Positions 24,310-33,319 are shown, counted from the stretch's first letter. The stretch is 64,000 nt of DNA from an uncultured Lachnospira sp. (GCA_910589305.1 CAJUTV010000014.1:1-64000); one strand, 5' to 3'. Made by a program: numbers and translations. The notes: generated from the letters alone by a model not told the origin.

Positions 24310-25821
24310 ATGAACATTAAAAAACTTTTTGTTTCAACTGTACTGGCATGTTCTATGACAGCCTCCATATTATTTACAAATATGGGCATATCTAATAATA
24401 CCATTGTATATGCAGATGAAAAAAACACATCAAAAGAACCTATCAATGTAGCCAAACGAAGCATTGCTGACATTAAACAGTACATTAAAAATCACCCTGC
24501 AAACATTTCTGATTCTGTAACTTACTCAGAAACACCAAATGCAGAAAGTCCTTACAATATTGGAAAGTTATCCAATGAGACATTGCAAAGCGGTATAAAT
24601 ACTTTAAATCATATTCGATACATAGCTGGCTTATCAGATATAACACTAAATGACACTTACAATGAAAGAGCACAGGCTGCCTCTGTTGTAATTGCAGCAG
24701 ATACAACAAGTATTTTAAGTCATTATCCTAAAAAACCAAGTGATATGTCCGATGCTATTTATCAACTAGGTGCCAATGGAGCAATGTCTTCTAATATCGC
24801 ATGGGGAAGCCGGTATAATTACACACTAAACGATAGTATTGTCAATGGCTGGATGGATGATGGCGACCCTAGTAATATTAAACATCTAGGTCATAGAAGA
24901 TGGATTCTTAATCCTTCTATGGGTGCAACTGGGCTTGGCGCAGTTTTAAAAAGCAAAGCACCAAATACGGGCACTTACTTAGCAATGTATGCTTTTGACA
25001 AAAGTAATACAAAGGCAAACGAATATGGTGTTTCATGGCCTGCACAGACAATGCCTGTAGAATATTTTGGAACCGATTATCCTTGGAGTATATCGTTTGG
25101 TGTTTCTATTTCTGAAAACACCACAGTCAAATTGACAAATAATAAAACTGGAGAAGTATGGAATTTTTCTAAAAATTCATCGGATGGAGATTTTTATATT
25201 TCTAATGATAGATATGGACAGATAGGTTGTGTTATTTTTAGACCATCTGATGATTTATCCTATAAATCAGGAGACTCATATCGTGTAGAAATATCCAACT
25301 TAGGAAATCCAGATATAAAAAATGAAGCTTCTTATAATGTTAATTTCTTTTCGCTTAATGGCGATACATGTGCAAATGATGAATCCATCCCACATACCTA
25401 TGGCAATTGGGAGGTTGTAAAAACAGCTACATGTTCTGAAACTGGTTTAGAACGCAGAATTTGCTCTGTTTGTAAAAAAGAAGAAACAAAAACAATACCT
25501 TTAACATCACATACATATGGAGAATGGGTTACTGTAAAAGAACCTACACAGACAGAAAATGGCAGCAGACAAAGAACATGCACCATATGCGGACATATAG
25601 AAACGCAAATACTTTATCCAGAAAGTAATGAAAAATATGGTGATGTCAACCGTGATGGTAAAGTCAATTCTAGTGATGCTGTTATCTTAAAAAAATATCT
25701 TGCCCAAATGGACGTTTTTTGTGATAAAAAATTAGCTGATGTCAATCATGATGAAAATATTACTTCCAGTGATGCTGTTATTTTATTAAAATATTTAGCA
25801 GGATATGATGTAATAAAATAA
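24310..25821 (+). CDS. Secreted CAP/SCP-domain protein with C-terminal type I dockerin
   Basis: The start at 24310 has GAGG just before it, giving 503 residues. The N-terminus (MNIKKLFVSTVLACSMTASI) is a signal peptide. Residues about 80-205 form a CAP/YkwD-like domain (LNHIRYIAGL, NERAQAASVVIAAD, GWMDDGDPSNIKHLGHRRWI). After a beta-rich linker come two Cys-pair repeats (CSVCKKEETKTIPLTSH, CTICGHIETQ). The last 60 residues are two dockerin EF-hand-like units (GDVNRDGKVNSSDAVILKKY and DVNHDENITSSDAVILLKY). It is therefore an exported protein able to dock to a cohesin, or to act at the cell surface. A cohesin partner is not in this window. Confidence 0.9.
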   Translation: MNIKKLFVSTVLACSMTASILFTNMGISNNTIVYADEKNTSKEPINVAKRSIADIKQYIKNHPANISDSVTYSETPNAESPYNIGKLSNETLQSGINTLNHIRYIAGLSDITLNDTYNERAQAASVVIAADTTSILSHYPKKPSDMSDAIYQLGANGAMSSNIAWGSRYNYTLNDSIVNGWMDDGDPSNIKHLGHRRWILNPSMGATGLGAVLKSKAPNTGTYLAMYAFDKSNTKANEYGVSWPAQTMPVEYFGTDYPWSISFGVSISENTTVKLTNNKTGEVWNFSKNSSDGDFYISNDRYGQIGCVIFRPSDDLSYKSGDSYRVEISNLGNPDIKNEASYNVNFFSLNGDTCANDESIPHTYGNWEVVKTATCSETGLERRICSVCKKEETKTIPLTSHTYGEWVTVKEPTQTENGSRQRTCTICGHIETQILYPESNEKYGDVNRDGKVNSSDAVILKKYLAQMDVFCDKKLADVNHDENITSSDAVILLKYLAGYDVIK

Positions 25822-25847
25822 GATTGATTTTTCTTTCCTTTCTAATA

Positions 25848-25907
25848 AAATACCCTACAGCTAACAGCGTATTAAATCTATTGCGCAATAAGCTGTAGGG
25901 TATTTAT
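25848..25907 (+). terminator. Terminator after the CAP-dockerin gene
   Basis: ATACCCTACAGCT and AGCTGTAGGGTAT form a 13-base perfect stem followed by TTATTT. Loop about 27 bases. Confidence 0.85.
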
Positions 25908-25937
25908 TTGCCCTGCTTAGGGTACTTATAAAAATAC

Positions 25938-25966
25938 TTGACGATGCTTTGTACATTCTATATAAT
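25938..25966 (+). promoter_or_regulatory. Promoter of the FadR-type regulator gene
   Basis: TTGACG, a 17-base spacer and TATAAT lie about 118 bases upstream of the ATG. Confidence 0.65.
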
Positions 25967-26083
25967 CAAAGAAATACAAATTAATTCAAATCTTAAAATA
26001 ACTTAAACTTTCTATGGGAAAAATTACAAGTACACTTATCTTAATATCCATATAATAATAAAGTTGATAAAGGAACAAGCTAT

Positions 26084-26803
26084 ATGTATCAATTTGAAAA
26101 AATTGACAAAAAACTTTTAGGAACACAAATTGAAGATTCTTTGATGAATTATATTCTACAAGAACCATTACAAATAGGGCAAAAAATACCAAATGAATTT
26201 GAATTAGCAGAAAAATTTGGCGTGGGGCGTAGCACTATCAGAGAAGCAGTTAAAAGTTTGGCGTCAAAAGGGATATTGGAAGTAAAGAGAGGTTCAGGAA
26301 CATATGTTATCAGTATCAATTCTTTAAATGATGACCCATTAGGATTGTCTAAATTAGATAACAAATATAAACTTGCATTGGAATTATTTGATGTACGTTT
26401 AATGTTAGAGCCAGAAATTGCTTCACTTACAGCTAAATATGCATCCGAAGAAGAAGCTCAGCAAATAAAAAAACTGTGTGATGAAACCGAACATTTATAC
26501 TTAAATGGGACAAACCATATTCCTAAAGATATTGAATTTCATACCTGTATTGCTAGAGGAAGTAAAAATCGTGTAATCGAAACACTAATTCCTATCATCA
26601 ATACTGCTGTTATGACTTTTGCCAATATGACAAGTCGTACTCTAATGAGAGAAACAATTGAGACACATCGTGCTGTTGTAAACGCAATTTTAGATAAAGA
26701 CCCTATGGGTGCTAAATGTGCTATGGTAATGCATTTGACATACAATCGTCAAGCGCTCATAAAACAATCAAAAGAATCTTTTAAAGAAAAAAAAGATATT
26801 TAA
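26084..26803 (+). CDS. FadR/GntR-family transcriptional regulator
   Basis: This 239-residue protein has an N-terminal winged HTH (QKIPNEFELAEKFGVGRSTI, REAVKSLASKGILEVKRGSG) and a C-terminal helical FCD effector domain. In that domain D (DVRLMLEP), H (EFHTCIARG) and H (ETHRAVVNAI) are the usual metal/sugar-acid ligands. It precedes a GntP permease and an IlvD/Edd dehydratase, and palindromes AATACATC-T-GATGTATT occur downstream of it, so it very likely represses these genes and responds to a sugar acid. Its stop codon lies within the end of a multi-hairpin repeat, and a strong terminator follows at 26918-26961. Confidence 0.93.
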   Translation: MYQFEKIDKKLLGTQIEDSLMNYILQEPLQIGQKIPNEFELAEKFGVGRSTIREAVKSLASKGILEVKRGSGTYVISINSLNDDPLGLSKLDNKYKLALELFDVRLMLEPEIASLTAKYASEEEAQQIKKLCDETEHLYLNGTNHIPKDIEFHTCIARGSKNRVIETLIPIINTAVMTFANMTSRTLMRETIETHRAVVNAILDKDPMGAKCAMVMHLTYNRQALIKQSKESFKEKKDI

Positions 26804-26888
26804 CCTCATAGCTACTATCGTAGCTATGAGGTTAGGGTGTCAAACACCCGAGCAAGCAGCGTAGCGGATTGCGAATATCCGCTTAACT
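26800..26888 (-). repeat. Multi-hairpin repeat, copy E (lacks third hairpin)
   Basis: Read on the minus strand it has hairpins 1 and 2 as in copy D. The long-range stem is collapsed onto itself: TAACCTCATAGCTAC and GTAGCTATGAGGTTA form a 15-base perfect hairpin, with the GC-rich hairpin 3 deleted. It overlaps the stop codon of the regulator gene, so insertion happened at the gene's very end. Confidence 0.75.
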
Positions 26889-26898
26889 AAAATTTCAA

Positions 26899-26915
26899 AA
26901 TACATCTGATGATTT
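26899..26915. promoter_or_regulatory. Partial FadR-type operator
   Basis: AATACATCTGATGATTT keeps the left arm and centre of the perfect palindrome at 27150-27166. It lies downstream of the regulator gene and may be an auxiliary site. Confidence 0.4.
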
Positions 26916-26917
26916 AA

Positions 26918-26961
26918 AAATTTAGGAGAGGTAAAAAACTGTTTTTATCTCTCCTAAATTT
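26918..26961 (+). terminator. Strong terminator after the regulator gene
   Basis: AAATTTAGGAGAG and CTCTCCTAAATTT are perfect 13-base arms, and the inner bases GTAAAAA/TTTTTAT extend the stem. T-rich sequence follows. Confidence 0.85.
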
Positions 26962-27149
26962 ATATATCTCTAAAAAATACTCAATATAAGTCTAAAATAT
27001 ACAAAAAAATATATTGTCTAAAATATAATTATTCTTTTAAGTTATAAAATACCAAAAAAAAATTAATTCACTTGTGAAAATGCACAAAAAAATATTAATT
27101 TTTATTTTAAAATTGTGACTTTTTTGTGCATAAAACAGAATTTCAGCAA

Positions 27150-27218
27150 AATACATCTGATGTATTGACATAAAAACAGAAAAATTATACTCTATAATCA
27201 TAATACGTCTGATGAATA
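27150..27218 (+). promoter_or_regulatory. gntP promoter flanked by two FadR-type operators
   Basis: The 17-base perfect palindrome AATACATCTGATGTATT (27150-27166) overlaps the TTGACA box at 27165-27170. A second site, AATACGTCTGATGAATATT-like, starts at 27202, just after a TATAAT at 27193-27198. The spacing TTGACA to TATAAT is 22 bases, but TATACT at 27186 gives 15, so the exact -10 is uncertain. A further half-site ATCAGATGTATAT lies near 27250. Repressor bound at both would close the promoter. Confidence 0.65.
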
Positions 27219-27307
27219 TTTAAAAGCGAGGTGAAAAATCATTCCAAAAAAAAATCAGATGTATATCGTGTACGTAAATAATAAAATTAAGAAAGCGAGG
27301 AATTATT

Positions 27308-28663
27308 ATGAATGAAACTTTAAATTTAAACCCTATATTACTTGTATCTGCAGCAATTATAGGATTAGTTATCATGCTTATTTTAATTATCAAATTTAAA
27401 ATACAAGCTATGATTTCTATACTTATTGGTGCTATTGCAATTGGACTTATTTCTGGTATGCCTGTTGAATATATTATTACAGCAGTCAATGATGGAATTG
27501 GCAACACTTTAAAAGGTATAGCACTGCTTGTAGGGCTAGGCTCAATGTTTGGCGCTATACTAGAAGTATCGGGAGGTGCGCAGACACTTGCTGTCACTAT
27601 GGTAAAATGGTTTGGCGACAAAAAGGCAGCTTGGGCGCTTGGAATTACTGGTCTAGTAATAGCCATGCCTGTATTTTTTGACGCTGGTTTAATTATATTG
27701 ATACCACTTGCATTTTCACTTGCAAAACGAACAAAAAGGTCTTCACTGTTCTATGCCATTCCGCTTTTAGCTGGACTTGCTGTAGGTCATGCCTTTATTC
27801 CTCCTACTCCTGGTCCTATTCTTGTCTCAACAATGCTTGGTGTAGACCTCGGTTTTGTAATGATAGTAGGTATTTTCTGCGGTATTGCTGCTATGATTGT
27901 CGCTGGTCCTATATGGGGAAGTATATGCGGTAAAAAATACAACATTCCTGTTCCTGAACATGTAGCAAACCAAGAAGATTTTGATGAATCAAAATTGCCT
28001 AATTTCTGGGTTATTGTTGGAATTATATTGATTCCTCTTGTATTGATTATTTTAGATTCTATAACAGGTATTATTCCTGCACTTAGTTTTCTTCAGCCAG
28101 TTTTCAGTTTTCTCGGTGAACCTTTTGTCGCACTGTTAATAGCAACCGTTGTAGCTATGCTTGTACTTGGTATTAAACATGGATATACCACTGTAGAACT
28201 AGAAAAAGTTATGACAAAATCATTAGAACCAACCGGTTTAATTTTGTTAGTTACAGCATGTGGCGGTGTACTTCGATATGTATTACAATATTCTGGTCTT
28301 GGTGATTTAATTGGAAATGCTGTATCTTCTATGTCTCTTCCTATTGTTATTCTTGCTTTTATTGTAGCTGCACTGGTACGTATTTGTGTAGGTTCTTCTA
28401 CTGTAGCAATGACAATGGCAGCAGGAATTATTGCGGCAATTCCGGGAATTTCAGAGTTATCACCACTGTACCTTGCATGTACAACAGCCGCTATTGCAGG
28501 AGGCGCAACCGTTTGTTCACAATTTAATGATTCTGGTTTTTGGCTTGTAAAATCCCTTGTGGGAATGGACGAAAAAACAACGCTAAAAACATGGACTATT
28601 ATGGAAACACTAGTAGGTGGGACTGGTTTTTTGGTAGCACTAATTATATCATTTTTTGCTTAA
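27308..28663 (+). CDS. GntP-family sugar-acid permease
   Basis: This 451-residue integral membrane protein has about 12-14 segments. It shows the GntP-type features GMPVEYIITAVNDGIGNTLK, GLGSMFGAILEVSGGAQTLA, HAFIPPTPGPILVSTMLGVD and, near the end, CSQFNDSGFWLVKSLVGM. Family members take up gluconate or other aldonic and glyceric acids with protons. The gene lies downstream of a FadR-type repressor and upstream of an IlvD/Edd-type dehydratase, so the transported acid is probably dehydrated to a 2-keto-3-deoxy acid. RBS GAGG is eight bases before the ATG. A multi-hairpin repeat follows the gene. Confidence 0.93.
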   Translation: MNETLNLNPILLVSAAIIGLVIMLILIIKFKIQAMISILIGAIAIGLISGMPVEYIITAVNDGIGNTLKGIALLVGLGSMFGAILEVSGGAQTLAVTMVKWFGDKKAAWALGITGLVIAMPVFFDAGLIILIPLAFSLAKRTKRSSLFYAIPLLAGLAVGHAFIPPTPGPILVSTMLGVDLGFVMIVGIFCGIAAMIVAGPIWGSICGKKYNIPVPEHVANQEDFDESKLPNFWVIVGIILIPLVLIILDSITGIIPALSFLQPVFSFLGEPFVALLIATVVAMLVLGIKHGYTTVELEKVMTKSLEPTGLILLVTACGGVLRYVLQYSGLGDLIGNAVSSMSLPIVILAFIVAALVRICVGSSTVAMTMAAGIIAAIPGISELSPLYLACTTAAIAGGATVCSQFNDSGFWLVKSLVGMDEKTTLKTWTIMETLVGGTGFLVALIISFFA

Positions 28664-28669
28664 ATTTAT

Positions 28670-28799
28670 GTTAAGCGAATATTTACAATCTGATGTGCTG
28701 TTTGCTTAAACCATCGAGCTGCTATCATAACACAAGTTCTCACTCCTCCGCTTATATCTATATGATATTGAAGCGGAGGACTTCCTTAATAAAGTTAAA
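28670..28799 (+). repeat. Multi-hairpin repeat, copy F
   Basis: GTTAAGCGAATATTTACAAT, TTGCTTAAACCATCGAGCTG and the final tail GACTTCCTTAATAAAGTTAAA follow consensus order. Hairpin 3 has arms CTCCGCTT and AAGCGGAG; compared with copy D the arm sequences differ on both sides but still pair. It sits between the permease and dehydratase genes. Confidence 0.75.
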
Positions 28800-28874
28800 A
28801 AATATAAAAGAATATTTTACATACAAGGGTAAATAATAAAATTAATAGGTAAATAGAAAGGACGGAATAAAAAT

Positions 28875-30647
28875 ATGGGTAATTTAAAAAGTCAAGAAAT
28901 GCGTAAACTTGCCCCAGAACTTGACCCTCTGCGTATTGGGACAGGCTGGAAGCCAGAAGATTTATCAAAACCTCAAGTTATTATTGAAAGTACATACGGG
29001 GACAGTCATCCCGGTAGTGTACATTTAAATTCTTTAGTTGAAGAAGTTAAAAAAGGCATTGAAAAAGCTGGCGGATTTGGTGCAAGATATTTTTGTACTG
29101 ATATATGCGATGGTCAAAGTCAAGGAACTGATGGAATTAATTTTAGTCTTGTAAGCCGTGAAATGATTGCAAATATGATTGAAATTCATGCCAACGCAAC
29201 ACCTTTTGATGCAGGCGTTTATCTTTCAAGCTGTGACAAAGGATTGCCGGGAAATTTAATGGGATTATGCAGAGTAAATATTCCTTCTATAGTTATACCT
29301 GGTGGAACAATGAATGCAGGTCCTAATATGTTAACGCTTGAACAGCTTGGAATGTATAGCGCTAAATATCAAAGAGGAGAAATTGACGAAGATACTCTAA
29401 ATTGGGCAAAAACACATGCTTGCCCAAGCTGTGGAGCATGTTCTTTTATAGGAACAGCATCTACTATGCAAATTATGGCAGAAGCACTTGGACTTGCTTT
29501 ACCAGGAAGTGCATTAATGCCAGCAACCAGTCCAGACCTTTTAAATTTTGCCAGAGAAGCCGGAGAATTGGCTGTAAAACTTGCATTAACAGAAAATATG
29601 CGACCAAGTGACATTGTGACTATGGACAGCTTTGAAAATGCTATTTTAGTTCATGCTGCTGTTTCTGGAAGCACAAACTGTCTTCTTCATATCCCTGCCA
29701 TTGCCCATGAATTAGGCATTGAAATTACAGGAGAAACATTTGACAAGCTTCACAGAAACGCAAGATATATTCTTGATGTCCGTCCAGCCGGACGCTGGCC
29801 AGCAGAATGTTTCTATTATGCAGGTGGTGTTCCTGCTATTATGGAAGAAATTAAAAAACATCTCCACTTAGATGCTATGACTATAACAGGAAAAACTTTA
29901 GGCGAAAACTTGGACGATTTAAAACAAAGCGATTTTTATGAGCGTTGCAATAAATGGCTTGGTGAATTTAACAAACGATTTTCTTGTTCTATGACACATG
30001 GAAAAGATATAGTAAAAGAAGATATTATCCGCCCATATGACAAAGCCATTGGAACAGATGGAAGTATTGCTGTCTTAAAAGGTAATTTAGCCCCTGAAGG
30101 TGCTGTTATTAAGCACACAGCATGTCCAAAAGAAATGTTTAAGGCAATATTAAAAGCAAGACCATTTGACAGTGAAGAAGAATGTTTAGATGCCGTGTTA
30201 AAACATAAAGTAGAAAAAGGTGATGCCGTATTTATTCGCTATGAAGGTCCAAAGGGAAGCGGAATGCCAGAAATGTTTTATACATCAGAAGCTATCAGCA
30301 GTGATAAAGAATTAGGTCGCAGCATTGCTCTTATCACAGACGGACGTTTTTCAGGAGCATCTACTGGTCCTGTAATAGGTCATTGCAGCCCTGAAGCGGC
30401 AGACGGCGGACCAATCGCATTAGTTGAAGAAGGCGATTTAATAGAGATTGACATTGCCGAAAGAAAACTAAATATTATAGGAATTAAAGGTGAAAAAAAA
30501 TCTCCAGAAGAAATTGATGCTATTTTAGCAGAGCGCAGAAAAAATTGGAAACCAAAAGAAATGAAATACAAAAAAGGCGCATTGCGATTATTTAGCGAAC
30601 ATGCTGTCAGCCCAATGAAAGGTGCATACCTTGCATATGAAGATTAA
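28875..30647 (+). CDS. IlvD/Edd-family dehydratase, probable sugar-acid dehydratase
   Basis: This 590-residue iron-sulfur dehydratase shows family motifs SSCDKGLPGNLMGLCRVNIP, CPSCGACSFIGTASTMQIMA (cluster cysteines), LPGSALMPA and LITDGRFSGASTGPVIGHC, with CSPEAADGGPIALVEEGD near the C-terminus. IlvD makes branched-chain keto acids and Edd dehydrates 6-phosphogluconate. Here the gene stands behind a GntP permease and FadR-type regulator and no ilv genes are near, so dehydration of an aldonic acid (gluconate, xylonate or similar) to a 2-keto-3-deoxy acid is more likely. RBS AAAGGACGG. The KDG kinase gene at 52006-53022 could use the product, though it is far away. Confidence 0.85.
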   Translation: MGNLKSQEMRKLAPELDPLRIGTGWKPEDLSKPQVIIESTYGDSHPGSVHLNSLVEEVKKGIEKAGGFGARYFCTDICDGQSQGTDGINFSLVSREMIANMIEIHANATPFDAGVYLSSCDKGLPGNLMGLCRVNIPSIVIPGGTMNAGPNMLTLEQLGMYSAKYQRGEIDEDTLNWAKTHACPSCGACSFIGTASTMQIMAEALGLALPGSALMPATSPDLLNFAREAGELAVKLALTENMRPSDIVTMDSFENAILVHAAVSGSTNCLLHIPAIAHELGIEITGETFDKLHRNARYILDVRPAGRWPAECFYYAGGVPAIMEEIKKHLHLDAMTITGKTLGENLDDLKQSDFYERCNKWLGEFNKRFSCSMTHGKDIVKEDIIRPYDKAIGTDGSIAVLKGNLAPEGAVIKHTACPKEMFKAILKARPFDSEEECLDAVLKHKVEKGDAVFIRYEGPKGSGMPEMFYTSEAISSDKELGRSIALITDGRFSGASTGPVIGHCSPEAADGGPIALVEEGDLIEIDIAERKLNIIGIKGEKKSPEEIDAILAERRKNWKPKEMKYKKGALRLFSEHAVSPMKGAYLAYED

Positions 30648-30649
30648 TT

Positions 30650-30802
30650 GTTCAAAACCGATATTGCAATCGTCTGTGCTACTTGCTCAAACCATCTAGC
30701 TGCTATGGGTTTTTAGTGAAAGCTTATACTCTTACTAAAACAAGGAAGCCCCTGCTTTATGCCTCTATGGCATTAAAGAGGGACTTCCTTGATGTGTTTA
30801 AA
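30650..30802 (+). repeat. Multi-hairpin repeat, copy G
   Basis: ATATTGCAATCGTCTGTGCT, ACTTGCTCAAACCATCTAGC and a last hairpin GCCCCTGCTTTATGCC / GGCATTAAAGAGGGACTT followed by CCTTGATGTGTTTAAA. It starts three bases after the dehydratase stop and covers the 3' end of the convergent DUF3783 gene, whose last residues (HIKEVPL) it encodes. Confidence 0.75.
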
Positions 30803-31147
30803 TAAAAAGGATTTTTCTTCCATTTCCATATGCAGCAACATCTGTGCAAGACTCCATTTTGCATTGGTTTTTGTAAGAATTGCTTTGTATCCTACATCTA
30901 AATTGTCACGTTTGACAGCAAAAAGTAATTTATCCATATGCTTTTGTGTTACGTCACACATTAACATTAATCCTTTAGATGGGACTATTGTTGATGATAT
31001 GGTTTGTATTTTTTTGCCGTCAACAATATCTTGTAAAGTACCGCCGCATTCCATCGGATTTACTTCATAAACTTTTATTCTCATCTGTGAAGCAATTTTA
31101 TTTATTTTTTTTGCATCTTTTACATCAAATAATATTATTTTTTCCAT
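30773..31147 (-). CDS. DUF3783-family protein
   Basis: This 124-residue cytoplasmic protein fits the small DUF3783 family of Firmicutes: KIILFDVKDAKKINKIASQM, MLMCDVTQKHMDKLLFAVK, and GYKAILTKTNAKWSLAQML near the C-terminus. Function is unknown in the family. The final residues KHIKEVPL come from the overlapping multi-hairpin repeat, so the C-terminus has been remodelled by it. It is a single gene, convergent to the dehydratase gene. Confidence 0.75.
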   Translation of the reverse strand: MEKIILFDVKDAKKINKIASQMRIKVYEVNPMECGGTLQDIVDGKKIQTISSTIVPSKGLMLMCDVTQKHMDKLLFAVKRDNLDVGYKAILTKTNAKWSLAQMLLHMEMEEKSFLFKHIKEVPL

Positions 31148-31442
31148 ATAAATTCCTTATTTTTAATAAAAATATAGATTTGTATTTATACTAATTTTCA
31201 TTCTAAATCATAAAAATCACACAATAAATATTAGCAAAAAGCATTTATATTATGGCATCAATTCCTGCTTATAATAATTTCTTTTTAATTATTTATATAC
31301 AATATATTTTATAAATATTAATCCTTTTAGGGTAGGTTTTTGACACAATAAACATGCAAAAATAAAGTGCATTGACATTATTTTTACACAAACCTTCTCA
31401 ATTTAAAAATAAAATTAAATTTCATTGCAAACTAGATTCTAA

Positions 31443-32147
31443 TTATATTCCCATTATAATAGTATAGATTTCTTCTGGTTTTGAAACAATCTTTTTTGCA
31501 CCGCATTGTTTTAAATAATCTCTGTCCCTAAATCCCCAATCTACAATAATTTGGTCAATACCTGCATTGTCCGCCGTCTGTATATCCACTTCTGAATCGC
31601 CAATATATATAGGCTTAATATCATTTTGTACTGCATTTTTTTGATTATTGACAGAATCTTTTTTCTTTTTTGATAAATGAAGAATCTCAATCAATGCATC
31701 TGGATATGGCTTGCGCCGAATATTTTGTCTGCTGCCCATTACAATATCAAACATATTGGTAAAATATTTGTCACACAGCATTTGAACAGCATAATCATCT
31801 TTATTGGACAGCACCGCAACCATACATTCAGAATCCCTTAATTGATGAATTAATGAATGTATACCCTCATAAGGCTTTGTCTTGTCCATACAATGAACTT
31901 TATAATATGCTGTAAATGTTTCATAAACCTTATTGATTTCTTCCTCTGTCGCGTCAATTTGTGTATCTTGTGTTATAGCACAAACGATTAATCGACGTAC
32001 TCCATTTCCTACAAACCGCAGCACATCTTTTAAAGTTCTTTTAGCATATCCATGCTTATCAAGCGAGTAATTTAAGGCATCCGCTAAATCTTCAATCGTA
32101 TTAAGAATTGTTCCATCTAAATCAAAAATCGCTAAATTATAATTCAT
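31443..32147 (-). CDS. HAD-superfamily phosphatase, phosphoglycolate-phosphatase-like
   Basis: The start at 32147 (MNYNLAIFDLDGTILNT) has GAGGGG five bases ahead; a longer reading frame runs back into a leader repeat and is not believed. The 234-residue protein has HAD motif I DLDGT, motif II LSNK, the lysine in RRKPYPDAL and motif IV IGDSEVDIQTADNAG, with a four-helix cap between (Gph/PgmB type). It hydrolyses a small phosphorylated metabolite; the substrate is unknown. A short insert KKKKDSVNNQKNAVQN near residue 170 is unusual. Single gene. Confidence 0.9.
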   Translation of the reverse strand: MNYNLAIFDLDGTILNTIEDLADALNYSLDKHGYAKRTLKDVLRFVGNGVRRLIVCAITQDTQIDATEEEINKVYETFTAYYKVHCMDKTKPYEGIHSLIHQLRDSECMVAVLSNKDDYAVQMLCDKYFTNMFDIVMGSRQNIRRKPYPDALIEILHLSKKKKDSVNNQKNAVQNDIKPIYIGDSEVDIQTADNAGIDQIIVDWGFRDRDYLKQCGAKKIVSKPEEIYTIIMGI

Positions 32148-32155
32148 TTTTCCCC

Positions 32156-32226
32156 TCATTTCTATACTGCTTTTTATACAAAAACTAAAAACTTTTATAA
32201 GTTTGTGACAAGCAACATATAAACGC
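32156..32226 (-). repeat. 5'-leader hairpin repeat, copy 1
   Basis: Read with the gene: GTTGCTTGTCACAAACTTAT, then AAAAGTTTTTAG and AAAAAGCAGTATAGAAATGAG. Its two ends are imperfectly complementary. Related copies precede the GH13 gene (36.5 kb) and the MMPL operon (59.7 kb), each ending just before the ribosome-binding site. Confidence 0.55.
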
Positions 32227-32373
32227 AAATGTATTTTATTTTTTATAAACTTACAAAAAGTTATCTATCATTATCATACATGTATAACATCTAAAATTCT
32301 ACACAATATATTACAAATATTATAATAATTTATCAAGCAAATCATAATAATTTATTTTAACCTTAGTCAAAAT

Positions 32374-32400
32374 GGATATTCATAATCCGCTGTGCTAATT
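32374..32400 (+). repeat. Fragment of multi-hairpin repeat (copy H)
   Basis: GGATATTCATAATCCGCTGTGCTAATTGC (first part shown at 32374-32400) matches only hairpin 1 of the element and the bases after it. A weak remnant in the AT-rich gap upstream of the hemolysin III gene. Confidence 0.35.
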
Positions 32401-32482
32401 GCAAATATTAGCTTGACTTTATATAAATAATCTATAAATTTCTATGGAACTTTTTATAAACCTCTTGCTTTTTATTTTCACA

Positions 32483-32500
32483 TGATGTAATATTACATCA
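32483..32500. promoter_or_regulatory. 18-bp perfect palindrome upstream of hemolysin III gene
   Basis: TGATGTAAT followed by ATTACATCA, 79 bases before the start codon. It looks like the site of a dimeric regulator; no candidate regulator lies next to it. The region 32230-32480 otherwise holds only AT-rich sequence. Confidence 0.5.
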
Positions 32501-32578
32501 ACAAGAAGTAGTTTTCAAAACTATATCATAAAATATTAGAATTACATCTTGCATATCGGCAAGGGATTAGGAGGTCTT

Positions 32579-33268
32579 ATGAAAATATTAAAACATTTTT
32601 TTACTACGATTAAAATTAAAGACCCAGGCAGCGCTATAACTCATTTTATAGGTATGCTTATGGCGATATTTGCTGCTCTGCCTCTTATCATTAAATCATT
32701 ATCTGCTCCTGATATCATTCATGTTATATCATTGACTATTTTTATTGTAAGTATGATTTTGCTTTATGCCGCTAGTACAACCTATCATACTTTTGACATT
32801 TCTCCAAAAGTCAATCAGATATTAAAAAAACTTGACCATTGTATGATTTCTGTTATGATAGCAGGTTCCTATACGCCCGTATGTTTAATTGTGCTGCATG
32901 GTGCTACTGGATATACACTTCTTGCACTTGTATGGGGAATTGCATTGCTTGGAATTGTCTTTAAATTATGTTGGGTATCATGCCCTCGCTGGGTGTCATC
33001 TGCTTTATATATCATTATGGGCTGGGTATGTGTGCTGTCTTTTACACAGATTATCAATGCGCTTCCTACTGCTGCCTTTATCTGGCTTTTAATGGGCGGA
33101 GTGATTTATACAATAGGCGGAATTATTTATGCACTGAAATTAAAAGTATTTAACAACCGACATAAATATTTTGGCTCACATGAAATATTCCATCTCTTTG
33201 TAATGGCGGGCAGCGCCTGTCACTTTATAATGATGTTCAATTATGTTGCTACTTTGCCAATTTTATAA
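32579..33268 (+). CDS. Hemolysin III / PAQR-family membrane protein
   Basis: This 229-residue protein has seven membrane segments. AGGAGG lies six bases before the chosen ATG (MKILKHFFTTIKIKDPGSAI). Family motifs are THFIGMLMAIFAALPL, the zinc ligand in STTYHTF, and the C-terminal histidine pair in GSHEIFHLFVMAGSACHF. Bacterial members of the family are called hemolysin III, but their normal role is probably lipid or membrane-stress related. It stands alone with a palindromic site upstream and a clear terminator behind. Confidence 0.93.
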   Translation: MKILKHFFTTIKIKDPGSAITHFIGMLMAIFAALPLIIKSLSAPDIIHVISLTIFIVSMILLYAASTTYHTFDISPKVNQILKKLDHCMISVMIAGSYTPVCLIVLHGATGYTLLALVWGIALLGIVFKLCWVSCPRWVSSALYIIMGWVCVLSFTQIINALPTAAFIWLLMGGVIYTIGGIIYALKLKVFNNRHKYFGSHEIFHLFVMAGSACHFIMMFNYVATLPIL

Positions 33269-33319
33269 TAATTTATTTAATATATTGCATAAAAATTAAT
33301 ATTAATTATACTCATTATT

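Noticed and set aside
27238..27314. Possible leader peptide before gntP
   Set aside because: A frame of about 24 codons after GAGGTG overlaps the gntP start, but it would need an ATT start codon; not supportable.
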